NCBI RefSeq assembly: GCF_902536725.1
Contig: NZ_CACAYO010000005.1
Location: forward strand, 1-64,000
Direction of reading: 5' to 3'
Source: an uncultured Prochlorococcus sp.
GTDB lineage: Bacteria; Cyanobacteriota; Cyanobacteriia; PCC-6307; Cyanobiaceae
Length of the DNA stretch: 64,000 nucleotides
Position numbers and translations under genes: made by a program. The notes beneath the pieces were generated by a model that was given only the letters and a program-made list of their open reading frames with translations, did not search any database and had not been told where the DNA came from. Shown piece after piece: positions 35,058 to 44,834 of this stretch (positions within the stretch are counted from its first letter, which is position 1; each line of letters opens with the position of its first letter).

Positions 35058-36563
35058 TTGGCTGAAACTCATTGGAATAAGTTGGGTGCTTACCTTAAAG
35101 AAACACAAATATTAGGTTCAATCCAAAATACACTTTATTGGGATCAGAATTCTGGAATGCCAAAAAAAGGTGCTTCTTGGAGGTCTGAACAACTTACTTA
35201 TATTGCAAAAATTTTGCATAGCCGAAATTCTTCTGAAGAGTTTTTTAATTTAATACAATCCGCTAAAAATGAATTATTTAATACTGACCAAAATTCTAGC
35301 CATCAAATCTTTATAAAAGATAAAGAAAGAAATATAAATCTTTTAATCAAAGAATTTAATAGAGCTAAAAATTTAGATCCTAGTTTAGTTGAATCTCTAG
35401 CAAAGGCAAAATCTAAAGGATATGAAAGTTGGCAAGAAGCTAAGAAAAGATCGGATTTTAAAGTTTTCCTCCCATTCTTTGAAGAACTAGTCAAATTAAG
35501 GATTGAAGAGGCAAAACAAATATCAGATCAATATTCACCATGGGAGACTCTAGCCCAACCCTTTGAGCCTGAATTAACTTTAAAGTGGTTGAATCAAATG
35601 TTTCAGCCTTTAAAAGAGACTCTTCCAGAGTTGATCAGAGGAATTAACAAGCCAAAGAAATTTAAATGGGATTTAAGGCCAGAATCTCAACAGATTTTAT
35701 GTTCTAAATTACTTGATGAGTTTGGGAGAGATAAAGATCAAGTTGTTGTTGGAAAATCTCCACATCCTTTTTCGATCACATTAGGACCAAATGATTATAG
35801 GATTACGACAAGAATTGTTGAAGGTGAACCATTATCAAGTTTTTTAGCAACTGCACATGAGTGGGGACATTCAATTTATGAGCAAGGTCTGCCATCACAA
35901 AGCCATCAATGGTTTGCTTGGCCTTTAGGTCAAGCTACTTCTATGGGTATACATGAAAGTCAATCATTATTTTGGGAAAATAGAATAGTTAAATCTAAAT
36001 CTTTTTCGAAAAGATTTTTTAAAAAATTTGTTTCAGCAGGATGTACATTAAATAATTATTCTGAACTCTGGAAATCTATTAATTATTTGGAAGCAGGATT
36101 AAATAGGGTTGAGGCAGATGAATTGACCTATGGTTTACACATTCTGGTAAGAACCGAACTTGAAATAGATTTAATTGAGGGGGGGTTACCCGCTAAAGAT
36201 ATTCCAGAGGAATGGAATAAAAGATATGGTGAACTTCTAGGAATAAAACCATCTAATGATTCAGAAGGTTGTCTTCAAGATGTTCATTGGAGTGAAGGCG
36301 CGTTTGGATATTTCCCTTCATATTTGTTAGGTCATCTTATAAGTGCGCAAATATCTTCTCAAATGGAAAGAGAAATTGGTTTGATAGATGATTTAATCCA
36401 AAATGGTGAATACCAAAAAATCATATTTTGGTTAAGAAATAATGTTCATAAATATGGTAGATCAGTTAATTCTATGGAACTGATAAGAAAGGTTACTAAC
36501 GAAGAACTATCACCTAACTATTTTATTAGTCATTTAGAGTCTAAAATAAGTGATTTTTGCTGA
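35058..36563 (+). CDS. carboxypeptidase Taq (M32 family metallocarboxypeptidase)
   Basis: Zinc carboxypeptidase releasing C-terminal residues from peptides in the cytoplasm. 501 residues from a TTG start, typical for M32. The zinc motif is HEWGH (residues 267-271) in LATAHEWGHSIYEQGLPSQS; the downstream GIHESQSLFWENRI supplies the third ligand Glu, and the late HILVRTELEIDLIEGGL is also conserved. A 16-bp palindrome lies just upstream. The second pyrophosphatase gene follows 63 bp downstream. Confidence 0.92.
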   Translation: MAETHWNKLGAYLKETQILGSIQNTLYWDQNSGMPKKGASWRSEQLTYIAKILHSRNSSEEFFNLIQSAKNELFNTDQNSSHQIFIKDKERNINLLIKEFNRAKNLDPSLVESLAKAKSKGYESWQEAKKRSDFKVFLPFFEELVKLRIEEAKQISDQYSPWETLAQPFEPELTLKWLNQMFQPLKETLPELIRGINKPKKFKWDLRPESQQILCSKLLDEFGRDKDQVVVGKSPHPFSITLGPNDYRITTRIVEGEPLSSFLATAHEWGHSIYEQGLPSQSHQWFAWPLGQATSMGIHESQSLFWENRIVKSKSFSKRFFKKFVSAGCTLNNYSELWKSINYLEAGLNRVEADELTYGLHILVRTELEIDLIEGGLPAKDIPEEWNKRYGELLGIKPSNDSEGCLQDVHWSEGAFGYFPSYLLGHLISAQISSQMEREIGLIDDLIQNGEYQKIIFWLRNNVHKYGRSVNSMELIRKVTNEELSPNYFISHLESKISDFC

Positions 36564-36626
36564 AACATTACTTTTAGAGAATTTGGCTGAGTGTGAGGAT
36601 GTAAGATAAATAAAAATTATTTCTTG

Positions 36627-37214
36627 ATGGCAAACCTTAATCAACCCCCAAGCAGGGTCACACCAAATTTATTGCACATACTTAACGCTTTCACTGATAG
36701 CTCAAATACAGTAATAAACACTATTGTTGAATTAAACTCTAATACCATAAATAAATATGAATTAATTACAGAAACGGGCCACCTTAAACTTGATAGGGTA
36801 GGTTATTCTTCACTTGCTTATCCTTTCGCTTATGGATGCATACCAAGGACATGGGATGAGGATGGAGATCCACTTGATGTCGAAATTGTTAGTGTAACAG
36901 AGCCATTGATACCTGGATCTATCGCGGAGGCAAGGATTATTGGGGTGATGAAATTTGATGATGGTGGAGAGGTAGATGATAAGGTAATAGCAGTACTCGC
37001 AGATGATAAAAGAATGGATCATATCTCAAGTTATGAAGACCTTGGAGAGCATTGGTTAAAAGAAACAAAGTATTATTGGGAGCACTATAAAGATCTAAAA
37101 AAACCTGGAACATGCACTGTTAATGGTTTTTTTGGGATAGAAGAAGCTGTTAAAGTAATTAAAGATTGTGAAGAGAGATACAAAAAAGAAATTGATCCTA
37201 AATTGGTAAATTAA
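36627..37214 (+). CDS. ppa: family I inorganic pyrophosphatase, divergent copy with intact active site
   Basis: Hydrolyses PPi to drive biosynthesis. 195 residues from ATG 36627 (a TTG sits 3 bp upstream). All E. coli catalytic positions are matched: Glu35, Lys43, Glu45, Arg57, Tyr65, Tyr69, Asp79-Gly-Asp81-Pro-Leu-Asp84, Asp112, Asp117, Lys119, Tyr154, Lys155. It carries a longer N terminus and a KYYWEHYKDLKKPGTC loop unlike the cyanobacterial form encoded at 51953. This is the copy most likely to be enzymatically active; a foreign origin is possible but needs a tree. Stops back to back with hemC. Confidence 0.92.
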   Translation: MANLNQPPSRVTPNLLHILNAFTDSSNTVINTIVELNSNTINKYELITETGHLKLDRVGYSSLAYPFAYGCIPRTWDEDGDPLDVEIVSVTEPLIPGSIAEARIIGVMKFDDGGEVDDKVIAVLADDKRMDHISSYEDLGEHWLKETKYYWEHYKDLKKPGTCTVNGFFGIEEAVKVIKDCEERYKKEIDPKLVN

Positions 37215-38171
37215 CTAATTTTTGTTTTCTCTAAATTCTTCAAATATTTCGCTGAGTATTTTGTCAGCACCTTGAAGCTTTAGTTTCTTTGCTAATTCTA
37301 TGCCTATCAGTTCAGGGTCATTAATATTGCCAATAACTTGATCTTTTATAAGCCTTTCACCATCAAGAGAGGCTACCATACCAGTAAGGGTTAGTTTTTC
37401 ATCATCAATATTACTATTAACACCTATTGGGACTTGGCATCCACCTTCAAGCTCTCTTAAAAAAGCCCTTTCTGCTAGACATCTTTGACTAGTGGGTTTA
37501 TCTTCTAAGACATTTATAATTTCTAAAACCTTTTTATCATCAGATTTACATTCAATGCCTAGAGCCCCTTGGCCAACTGCATGAAGAGAAATTTCACTTG
37601 GTATAATCTGGTGAATTCTTGATTCAAAGCCTAATCTCTTTAAACCAGCAGCCGCAAGAATAATACAATCAAATTCTCCAGCATCTAATTTTTCAATTCT
37701 TGTAATAACATTTCCCCTAATATCTTTGAAAAAAAGATGTGGGTACTTATTTCTTAATTGTGCAAGTCTTCTTAGGGAGCTTGTTCCCACAATCGAACCT
37801 TCAGGTAATGTTTCTAATTTATAACAGTCATTTTTTTTGTTTACTACTAAAGCATCTGCAGGATCTTCCCTTTTTGTAATGCATCCTAATTTAAGGCCAC
37901 TAGGCAAATTAGTTGGTAAATCTTTCAGAGAATGTACTGCTATATCTGCATGGCCTACGAGCATTTGTGCTTCAAGTTCTTTTGTAAATAAGCCTTTGTC
38001 GCCTATTTTTGCTAAGGCTACATCAAGGATTTTGTCACCTTGAGTTGCCATAGCTTCTATAGATACTTCTAAATCGGGAATATTCCTTTTTAGTTGATCT
38101 TTAACCCATAAAGTTTGAACCATTGCTAGCTTACTTCTTCTACTAGCTATTTTTAACTTAAAATTTGTCAT
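37215..38171 (-). CDS. hemC: porphobilinogen deaminase (hydroxymethylbilane synthase)
   Basis: Joins four porphobilinogens for haem, chlorophyll and corrin synthesis. 318 residues. Opening [36 protein letters not shown] with catalytic Asp, [16 protein letters not shown] for substrate phosphate binding, and the dipyrromethane-cofactor cysteine in [10 protein letters not shown]. It follows rpoD by 95 bp on the same strand; its stop abuts that of the pyrophosphatase gene. Confidence 0.96.
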   Translation of the reverse strand: MTNFKLKIASRRSKLAMVQTLWVKDQLKRNIPDLEVSIEAMATQGDKILDVALAKIGDKGLFTKELEAQMLVGHADIAVHSLKDLPTNLPSGLKLGCITKREDPADALVVNKKNDCYKLETLPEGSIVGTSSLRRLAQLRNKYPHLFFKDIRGNVITRIEKLDAGEFDCIILAAAGLKRLGFESRIHQIIPSEISLHAVGQGALGIECKSDDKKVLEIINVLEDKPTSQRCLAERAFLRELEGGCQVPIGVNSNIDDEKLTLTGMVASLDGERLIKDQVIGNINDPELIGIELAKKLKLQGADKILSEIFEEFRENKN

Positions 38172-38266
38172 TAAATATTATTTTGAGTTTGAATTAAAAA
38201 AAGTCGAATTTATTTTAAGCTATTATTTTGCCAGTTTTTAAAGCTGAATACTATACTTAACTTTTT

Positions 38267-39448
38267 TTATTTTATATATTCTTTTAAAACCCCATTTCGA
38301 TTTGGATGTCTAAGTTTTCTTAGGGCTTTTGCCTCTATTTGTCTAATTCTTTCTCTAGTCACATCAAAAATCTGGCCAATTTCTTCTAGAGTTTTCATTC
38401 TTCCATCATCAATTCCATATCTCAATCTGAGAACATCTCTTTCTCTTGGACTAAGAGTGGCTAATACTCCTTCCAAATCTTCTCTTAATAAAGTTTTAGA
38501 AACATCTTGCTCTGGATTTTCTATATCAGCCTCTATAAAGTCTCCGAGTCTTGAGTCTTCTTCTTTTCCTATGGGAGTTTCTAAAGAAATAGGAAGTTGC
38601 GCACTTTTAGCTATGAATCTTAATTTTTCGATTGTCATTTCCATACTCTCAGCGATTTCTTCTTCACTAGGTTTCCTGCCAAATTCTTGGCTCAGAACTT
38701 TTGTGGTTTTTTTAATTCTGGATATTGTCTCGTATAAGTGAACTGGTAATCTAATAGTTCTACTTTGATCCGCAATTGCTCTTGTGATGGCTTGGCGAAT
38801 CCACCAAGTTGCATATGTAGAGAACTTATAACCTTTTTCATGGTCGAATTTTTCAGCTGCCCTAATTAGACCCAAACTTCCTTCTTGGATTAAATCTTGA
38901 AATGATAAACCTCTGTTCATATATTTCTTAGCAATGGAAACAACTAATCTTAAATTTGATTGAACCATTTTTTCTTTAGCTCTCCGCCCTAAGAGAAGTC
39001 TTCTTCTGAATTTGGGAAGAGGCATATCTATTAACTCTGACCATTCTCTTACAGATGGGAAATGTCCTTTTTCTGACTCATATTGAGTTGCTAGCTCTTC
39101 TAATTGGAGCAAGTCAGCAATTTTTCTTGCAAGCTCAATTTCTTCATCGGGTCTTAAAAGTCTAATTCTTCCAATCTCTTGGAGATAAACTCTTATTGAA
39201 TCTTCAGTATAGATACCTTTTGGCCCAAGCTTTATATTCCCAAGCCCTTTATCTTCTTCAGAATCACTAAATTCATTATTGGTATTTTCAATACTGCTTT
39301 CATTTAACTCATCAGATGTCTGTAAAGTTTGACTATTTTTATTATTATCTTCTTCAACTACTGTTTCTAAATTTGTATTAATTTTTTTATTGATCCTTTT
39401 TTTTGAACTGGGCTTGGAATTCTTTGATTCTGCTGCGACTGGACACAT
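38267..39448 (-). CDS. rpoD: principal RNA polymerase sigma factor (RpoD/SigA)
   Basis: Housekeeping sigma-70, group 1. 393 residues: a Ser/Asn/Glu-rich acidic N terminus (about 1-75), region 1.2 ([20 protein letters not shown]), region 2 with [20 protein letters not shown] and the -10 reading helix [20 protein letters not shown], region 3, and region 4.2 ([20 protein letters not shown]). A good ribosome site, AAAGGAG, lies 8 bases before the ATG at 39448. The N terminus is short compared with E. coli RpoD, as in other cyanobacteria. Confidence 0.95.
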   Translation of the reverse strand: MCPVAAESKNSKPSSKKRINKKINTNLETVVEEDNNKNSQTLQTSDELNESSIENTNNEFSDSEEDKGLGNIKLGPKGIYTEDSIRVYLQEIGRIRLLRPDEEIELARKIADLLQLEELATQYESEKGHFPSVREWSELIDMPLPKFRRRLLLGRRAKEKMVQSNLRLVVSIAKKYMNRGLSFQDLIQEGSLGLIRAAEKFDHEKGYKFSTYATWWIRQAITRAIADQSRTIRLPVHLYETISRIKKTTKVLSQEFGRKPSEEEIAESMEMTIEKLRFIAKSAQLPISLETPIGKEEDSRLGDFIEADIENPEQDVSKTLLREDLEGVLATLSPRERDVLRLRYGIDDGRMKTLEEIGQIFDVTRERIRQIEAKALRKLRHPNRNGVLKEYIK

Positions 39449-39771
39449 AATTTACTCCTTTCTACGGTGAATTTAACTAGATAAAATTTTATTTAGGGCT
39501 AATTTGAACATTTAGTAGTAAAGTAACCCTTAATTTTTAAAAAACTTTTTCACAAAATGCGAATTAAGAAAAGTTTTCTAAATTGTTGAAAAATTTAAAT
39601 AGTGCTATAGATTACCTAAAGTAAAAAGTCTTGGGATTTCTCAGACAGGCAGATCATTTTTGAATTTTCAGTCAATGATCAAAGCTTCATGTCTCCCTTA
39701 AGAGCAGGATACTTACAATGTGCAAAAAACACTTTGTGGAATGTTCAACAATCCAATACTAAGAAAAAGTT
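39449..39771. other. 323-bp divergent intergenic region, rpoD / priA
   Basis: Among the longest gaps in this compact window. It holds the rpoD leader with AAAGGAG (about 39456-39462, minus strand), two hairpin-capable inverted repeats (AAAACTTTT/AAAAGTTTT about 39542-39576, and GATCATT/AATGATC about 39652-39680), and a 28-codon frame that overlaps the priA start. No tRNA or known small RNA was recognised. Confidence 0.6.
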
Positions 39772-39775
39772 TTGA
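39689..39775 (+). CDS. possible 28-residue leader peptide overlapping priA
   Basis: ATG 39689 to TGA 39773-39775 encodes MSPLRAGYLQCAKNTLWNVQ plus eight residues. The stop overlaps the TTG start of priA as TTGA, an arrangement often used for translational coupling. No clear ribosome site precedes the ATG, and short frames are common, so this is tentative. Confidence 0.3.
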   Translation: MSPLRAGYLQCAKNTLWNVQQSNTKKKF

Positions 39776-42048
39776 AGCCGGCAAGTAATCAGTTATTAAA
39801 TATCTCCTACAAATTGGAAATTTTGCTTGATATAGGTAGTAGTAATGAAAGCTTTTACTATTTAGATGGAAATAATCTTGGAGCAGAAATTGGAGATATT
39901 GTAAAAGTGAGACTAAGAGGGAGATTATTGAATGGGTTGGTGATCTCCCAAAAAGACTTTTCGGCAATCAATAATGATGAAGCAAATATTACTGGAGGAA
40001 AAAGTATAAGATATTTGTTTATTGAAAGTATTTTGCATAAAAAAATAATTGATGAATCTTGGAGAGAATGGATAGATTCTCTAGCCTCTTTTTATATGGT
40101 TAGTAATTTAAAAATGTTTAAAACGGCATTTCCTCCTGGCTGGATTGGTAAATATAAAAATACTTCTAAAGGTCTAAAAGATCAAATATGGATTGAAACT
40201 AAAAAAGAATTCGATATCAAGGAAAATTGTCTTACCAAAAAAGAATTTTGTTTAATGGATACTTTATCCAAAAAAGGTAATTGGCAAAGTGAATTAATAA
40301 AGTCTGGTTTTAATTACACTCTAATTAACTCAATGGTGAGTAAAAATTATCTTGTTAAATCTAAAAGAAAAAAAAATATAACTAGTAAATTAAATTCCCT
40401 TTTAAATGATCATATTGCAACGAAAAAACCAAATCTTACAAATGAGCAAAAAATTGCATTTCAAGAATTTCAAACAATGCAACCAGGAGATGCATTACTT
40501 CTATGGGGCGAAACGGGTTCAGGTAAAACAGAAGTTTATATGAGAATTGTGGAAGATCAATTTCTTAAGAATAAAAGTTGTTTGCTACTAGCCCCAGAAA
40601 TTGGACTAATTCCTCAACTTATTGATAGGTTTAGTCGGCGATTTAATAATGTCGTTTACGAATATCATAGTTATTGTTCTCCCAATCATAGAACTTTAGT
40701 TTGGAAGAAAATTATTAATGCTAATGAACCCTTAATAGTAATAGGAACAAGGTCGGCAGTTTTTCTTCCAATCAAAAATTTAGGATTAATAATAATGGAT
40801 GAAGAACATGATGTTTCTTATAAACAAGATAGTCCTATGCCTTGTTATGACGCAAGAGAAATTGCTATTGAAAAAGTAAAAAGGAATTCTGCAAAGTTAA
40901 TTTTTGGGAGTGCAACCCCATCAATGCAGACTTGGAAAAAGTGTATTTTTGAAAGGAATTTCAAATTGGTAAGAATGATTCAAAGGATATCCAGTAATGA
41001 GACTCCTGAAATAAAAATTATTGATATGCGGGATGAGTTCAAGAAGGGAAATATAAAAATTTTCTCAAATGAATTATTACAATTGCTTCCTCAACTACGC
41101 TTAAAAAAAGAGCAAGCAATAATTTTGATCCCTAGGAGGGGGCATAGTGGATTTTTAAGTTGTAGAAATTGCGGATATATAATAAATTGCCCCAACTGTG
41201 ACGTTCCTTTATCAGTTCATCTCGGATCAAAAGGAAAAAAATGGTTACGCTGTCATTGGTGTGATCATAAATCGAGATTGTTCAATCGTTGCCCAGATTG
41301 TCATTCTACTGCTTTTAAACCTTTTGGGATTGGGACACAAAGGGTAATAGAGTTTTTAAATGAAGAATTTCCTGACTTAAGAGTACTTCGCTTTGATAGA
41401 GATACAACCTCAGTAAAGGATGGACATAGAGATATTCTTTCCAAGTTTTCTAAAGGCGATGCTGATATTCTTGTCGGAACTCAGATGTTGGCAAAAGGTA
41501 TTGACATTCCTAATATTACTCTTTCAGTGGTTATCGCAGCAGATGGGTTGCTTCATCGTCCAGATATTTCGGCAGAAGAAAAATCATTACAATTGTTTTT
41601 GCAAGTTGCTGGAAGGGCAGGCAGGGCACAAAAAAAAGGAAAAGTAATTTTTCAAACATATAAACCTAACCACCCGGTGATTTCGTATCTTCAGAAAAGA
41701 GATTATGAAAGATTCTTAATTGAAAACTCGAGATTGAGAAAGGATGCCAATTTATTTCCATTTTGCACGATTTGCCTTCTTAAATTATCAGGTGAAAATT
41801 ATGAATTAACTGAATCAATTGCAATAAAATTAGCAAAATATCTTCTCAATTTTTGTAAGAAAAAGAACTGGAAATTAATTGGTCCTGCTCCTAGTTTAAT
41901 TGCTAAAGTCGGTAAAAAATTTAGATGGCAGATTTTAATACATGGTCCTGAAGGAACAAAGATACCTTTACCTGATAGATCAATATTATGGAAACTTATT
42001 CCAAAAAATGTTTTTTTAACAATTGATGTTAATCCAGCAGAGTTGTAA
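39772..42048 (+). CDS. priA: primosomal protein N' (PriA helicase)
   Basis: Restarts stalled replication forks. 758 residues from a TTG; an in-frame stop 9 bp upstream (39760-39762) means no earlier start exists. Helicase motifs: GETGSGKTEVYMRI (Walker A, about 247), MDEEHDVSYKQD (DEEH box), and motif V/VI with GTQMLAKGIDIPN and QVAGRAGRAQKKG. Two pairs of zinc-binding Cys clusters (CRNCGYIINCPNC and CHWCDHKSRLFNRCPDC) are intact. Convergent with the DUF3153 gene, with adjacent stops. Confidence 0.95.
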   Translation: MKPASNQLLNISYKLEILLDIGSSNESFYYLDGNNLGAEIGDIVKVRLRGRLLNGLVISQKDFSAINNDEANITGGKSIRYLFIESILHKKIIDESWREWIDSLASFYMVSNLKMFKTAFPPGWIGKYKNTSKGLKDQIWIETKKEFDIKENCLTKKEFCLMDTLSKKGNWQSELIKSGFNYTLINSMVSKNYLVKSKRKKNITSKLNSLLNDHIATKKPNLTNEQKIAFQEFQTMQPGDALLLWGETGSGKTEVYMRIVEDQFLKNKSCLLLAPEIGLIPQLIDRFSRRFNNVVYEYHSYCSPNHRTLVWKKIINANEPLIVIGTRSAVFLPIKNLGLIIMDEEHDVSYKQDSPMPCYDAREIAIEKVKRNSAKLIFGSATPSMQTWKKCIFERNFKLVRMIQRISSNETPEIKIIDMRDEFKKGNIKIFSNELLQLLPQLRLKKEQAIILIPRRGHSGFLSCRNCGYIINCPNCDVPLSVHLGSKGKKWLRCHWCDHKSRLFNRCPDCHSTAFKPFGIGTQRVIEFLNEEFPDLRVLRFDRDTTSVKDGHRDILSKFSKGDADILVGTQMLAKGIDIPNITLSVVIAADGLLHRPDISAEEKSLQLFLQVAGRAGRAQKKGKVIFQTYKPNHPVISYLQKRDYERFLIENSRLRKDANLFPFCTICLLKLSGENYELTESIAIKLAKYLLNFCKKKNWKLIGPAPSLIAKVGKKFRWQILIHGPEGTKIPLPDRSILWKLIPKNVFLTIDVNPAEL

Positions 42049-43158
42049 TTACTTTGATGGAAGTTGAGGCAAATCTGTGCCTAATTTAAATCTATAGAAT
42101 CTTAATAAATAAGCTAATATTGTGATTATTAAAATAGTAGATATCCCAATCAAAAGTTTGTTGATGCTCCAGAAAGAAAATTCAAGACTATTTTTCTGTC
42201 CTTGATTTAAATTCCAAATTATAAGATTTTTGGTGATTTTTAAATTTGAATTATTTTTATTAATAAGGGTAGCTTTATTGGGGTGAATAATTTTGAAAAT
42301 GAGTTCTAAATTTTTAACACCTTGGATAGAATTTAGATCCAAGTCTAGACTATAAAAGTATTTTTTAAAAAAAATATAGTTTTTTTGAGTAGTACTAATC
42401 TCTATATTTGTTGATCCTCCCGCTAATTCTCCAGCAGTGTTTTGGGTGATTTTAAGAACTTGCTTTGTATCTTCTAGATTGAGATTTTTATGTTTCAAAG
42501 AAAAGGTTGATTCGTCTTGTTCAATTTCTGCGTCAGGAAAAATATCTTTCATCTTTTCTTCAAATTTTAATTGCCAAGGAAATTTCTTTATGTATTTACT
42601 TTCTATCACTAAATTATTGTTTATTGAATCAAGTTCACTAAGATTAAGGGTATCCTCAACTTTAACGCAGCCACTTAAAAGGGGAATTAATAATAATAGT
42701 ATTAAAAAAATTATCAGTGAAAAACCTTCCTTAAAGGGTTTTGTTTCTCCAGTTGGAGTCTCAGTTACATTAATAAATTTCTTTTTCTTCAATACATCTC
42801 TTTTTTGGCGCAGTGAGTTGAGAGATCTTTTACTTAGTGATGGGTCGCTTTCAAGCTGGATGTTCCAATTTTCTGGCTTTTTAATTTCAGGAGAGTCTAT
42901 AACTTCCATCAAATATTTTGCATTGTCTCTAGTCTTATTATCGTAAGATTTTAGAAGCTCTTTACAAAGCTCTTTAGCCTCCTCCTTTTTATTGATACCA
43001 CAAAGAGCAGTAATTAAAATTGTTCTTAAATTCACTCCCTCTTTACTTGACAAAGGGAATGATTCTATTAAGGGTAAAAGAAATTCAATACAATAATGAT
43101 ACTCACCTTTAGCTAAAGCAAGTTCTACTTTTTCTAAAACTTGCTCATAAGTTTTCAT
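42049..43158 (-). CDS. DUF3153-type membrane protein with fused N-terminal helical domain
   Basis: 369 residues. Residues 1-90 form a TPR-like helical region (LEKVELALAKGEYHYCIEFL...); a linker follows, then a hydrophobic stretch ending in a lipobox-like LLSGC (Cys164), a mostly beta extracytoplasmic part (about 165-320, the DUF3153 region) and a C-terminal membrane helix (LLIGISTILIITILAYLLRF). DUF3153 proteins of other cyanobacteria usually begin at the lipobox, so this looks like a fusion, or the true product may be different. 3 bp downstream of argB. Function unknown. Confidence 0.75.
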   Translation of the reverse strand: MKTYEQVLEKVELALAKGEYHYCIEFLLPLIESFPLSSKEGVNLRTILITALCGINKKEEAKELCKELLKSYDNKTRDNAKYLMEVIDSPEIKKPENWNIQLESDPSLSKRSLNSLRQKRDVLKKKKFINVTETPTGETKPFKEGFSLIIFLILLLLIPLLSGCVKVEDTLNLSELDSINNNLVIESKYIKKFPWQLKFEEKMKDIFPDAEIEQDESTFSLKHKNLNLEDTKQVLKITQNTAGELAGGSTNIEISTTQKNYIFFKKYFYSLDLDLNSIQGVKNLELIFKIIHPNKATLINKNNSNLKITKNLIIWNLNQGQKNSLEFSFWSINKLLIGISTILIITILAYLLRFYRFKLGTDLPQLPSK

Positions 43159-43161
43159 AGT

Positions 43162-44013
43162 TTAAGCGACTATCATCGTCCCTATTCCGGAATTTGTAAA
43201 AATCTCAAGAAGTAACGAATGTTGAACTCTTCCATCAATTATGTGCGCTGCTTTGACTCCTTGAGCTAAAGCCCTAATGCAGCACTCTGTCTTTGGAATC
43301 ATGCCTTTAGTTACAATTTTCTTATCAATTAAATCTCTTGCCTCTTTGAGATTCGTTTTTTCGACAAGACTATTTTTGTTATCTTTTTCTTTTAAAATCC
43401 CTTTAGTATCAGTAAGAAGAATAAGTTTTTCTGCATTTATTGCAGCAGCAATTTCTCCAGCAACAAAATCTGCATTAATATTATGGGAAATACCCTCCAC
43501 TGTTGATCCAATACTAGAAATAATGGGGATATATCCTTTGGAAATAAGAGGATCTAATATTTCAGGATTGATTTTTGTGACCTCTCCCACTAATCCATGG
43601 CTTCCATCTCCTAGTTCTCTAGATTGAATTAAGTTGCCATCAAGACCTGATATTCCAACAGCTAAGGATCCAGTTTTATTAATGCCTTTTACAATTTGTT
43701 TGTTAACTCTACCCATTAGAACCATCTCGACAATTTCCATTGTTTCTTGATCAGTAATTCTCAATCCATTTTCAAATTTAGGAGATATTTCTAATTTCTT
43801 TAACCAATTATTAATCTCGGGTCCACCTCCATGAATTACTATCGGACAAACCCCTACAGTTGATAAAAGTGCTATATCTCTAAAAAAAGCATTTTTTAAA
43901 TCATTATCTTCCATGACAGAACCACCATACTTGATAACAATTTTTCTGCCTGAGAAACTTTGTATATATGGAAGTGCTTCGCTTAATATTGATACTCTTT
44001 GAGAATCATTCAT
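43162..44013 (-). CDS. argB: acetylglutamate kinase
   Basis: Second step of arginine synthesis; the cyanobacterial enzyme is normally controlled by PII. 283 residues: [20 protein letters not shown] (substrate Lys and glycine loop), [36 protein letters not shown] (the arginine/PII region), [20 protein letters not shown] and [20 protein letters not shown]. Followed by the DUF3153 gene after 3 bp, so the pair is probably co-translated. Confidence 0.96.
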   Translation of the reverse strand: MNDSQRVSILSEALPYIQSFSGRKIVIKYGGSVMEDNDLKNAFFRDIALLSTVGVCPIVIHGGGPEINNWLKKLEISPKFENGLRITDQETMEIVEMVLMGRVNKQIVKGINKTGSLAVGISGLDGNLIQSRELGDGSHGLVGEVTKINPEILDPLISKGYIPIISSIGSTVEGISHNINADFVAGEIAAAINAEKLILLTDTKGILKEKDNKNSLVEKTNLKEARDLIDKKIVTKGMIPKTECCIRALAQGVKAAHIIDGRVQHSLLLEIFTNSGIGTMIVA

Positions 44014-44077
44014 TATAAAAAATCATTAAAACTTTATTGAATTAAGAAGTTACGTTTTTACAAATATATCCCTATAT

Positions 44078-44608
44078 TCAATAAAAGAGAATAAAATCAA
44101 ATTCTTTTTTATTATCGTCGACAATAAATTCTGATTCAAGACCTTTGACAAAAAACCTGTTTAATCTTTCTTGTTTTTCAATCCATTTTTCTAGAGGGAC
44201 AGCGTTTAATTCGAAACGCATTCTAAGACCATTTTTTTCTTCTTTTGTAATTTCTTCTATTTCTTTTAATTGAGGGGGATTATCCTCGTCCCATAAGTTT
44301 AAGGATTCTAACGACGATTCAAGATGAGCTTTTATCCCATATCTCCATCTTGTAACATCTTTAACAAGTGCTGTTAATTCCTTTGGTCTATTAAATTTGT
44401 TTGTCGCAAAATTTGTCTTGTCAAACAATTCTACAGGGGGTATTTCGGAAGTCTTTAAACCTAATCCAATAAGAAAAATAGGTACTCCATAAAAAAAAGT
44501 GGGTACACTTAAATTCACTGAGTCTGTAAAATAAGCAGTCATTCCAACAAAAGCTAATATACCCCCAGCTGTTACGATTAAGTTTCCAGGCGATAGGTAT
44601 TTCTTCAT
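44078..44608 (-). CDS. DUF2854 membrane protein
   Basis: 176 residues. Two N-terminal helices (about 9-26 and 33-49; LSPGNLIVTAGGILAFVGMT, VPTFFYGVPIFLIGLGLKTS) followed by a soluble region with SEIPPVELFDKTNFATNKFN, VKDVTRWRYGIKAHLESSLE and an acidic tail. I recognise it as the cyanobacterial/plastid DUF2854 family; role unknown. 64 bp upstream of argB on the same strand. Confidence 0.82.
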   Translation of the reverse strand: MKKYLSPGNLIVTAGGILAFVGMTAYFTDSVNLSVPTFFYGVPIFLIGLGLKTSEIPPVELFDKTNFATNKFNRPKELTALVKDVTRWRYGIKAHLESSLESLNLWDEDNPPQLKEIEEITKEEKNGLRMRFELNAVPLEKWIEKQERLNRFFVKGLESEFIVDDNKKEFDFILFY

Positions 44609-44650
44609 TTTGAATTAGTAGAATAAGTTTTAAATGATTTATCAAGTATT

Positions 44651-44833
44651 ATGCAAGATCCTAACACTGCAAATCAAGGAGATTTAATTTTTAAACTTGA
44701 TCAAGATAGAGCATGGCTATTAGAAAATCTTGATAAGGGTAAATGGCCAGAAATAAGAAGTGAACTTGCCGCTCTTGAAAGAAAAATAAGCAAATTTATT
44801 ATAAGTGTTCAAGAAAATAATGTTGATGTTTGA
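44651..44833 (+). CDS. small helical protein, function unknown
   Basis: 60 residues (MQDPNTANQGDLIFKLDQDR ...), no membrane segment. Two amphipathic helices with leucine/isoleucine heptad-like spacing (AWLLENLDKGKWPEIRSELA, then LERKISKFIIS) suggest a coiled-coil or small helical hairpin. Its stop is separated by a single base from the convergent ssb stop. It may be conserved in picocyanobacteria; no family known to me. Confidence 0.65.
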   Translation: MQDPNTANQGDLIFKLDQDRAWLLENLDKGKWPEIRSELAALERKISKFIISVQENNVDV

Positions 44834-44834
44834 T

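Noticed and set aside
39449-39771. 6S RNA or other named small RNA in the rpoD/priA gap
   Set aside because: Two short hairpins exist, but no long rod-like pairing or known motif was recognised.
42437-42946. 169-codon open frame on the plus strand
   Set aside because: Fully antisense to the DUF3153 gene; its protein is a low-complexity Ser/Phe/Leu mirror of that gene, without ribosome site or domain.
43277-43627. 116-codon plus-strand frame opposite argB
   Set aside because: Shadow of a well-supported argB; no independent signal.
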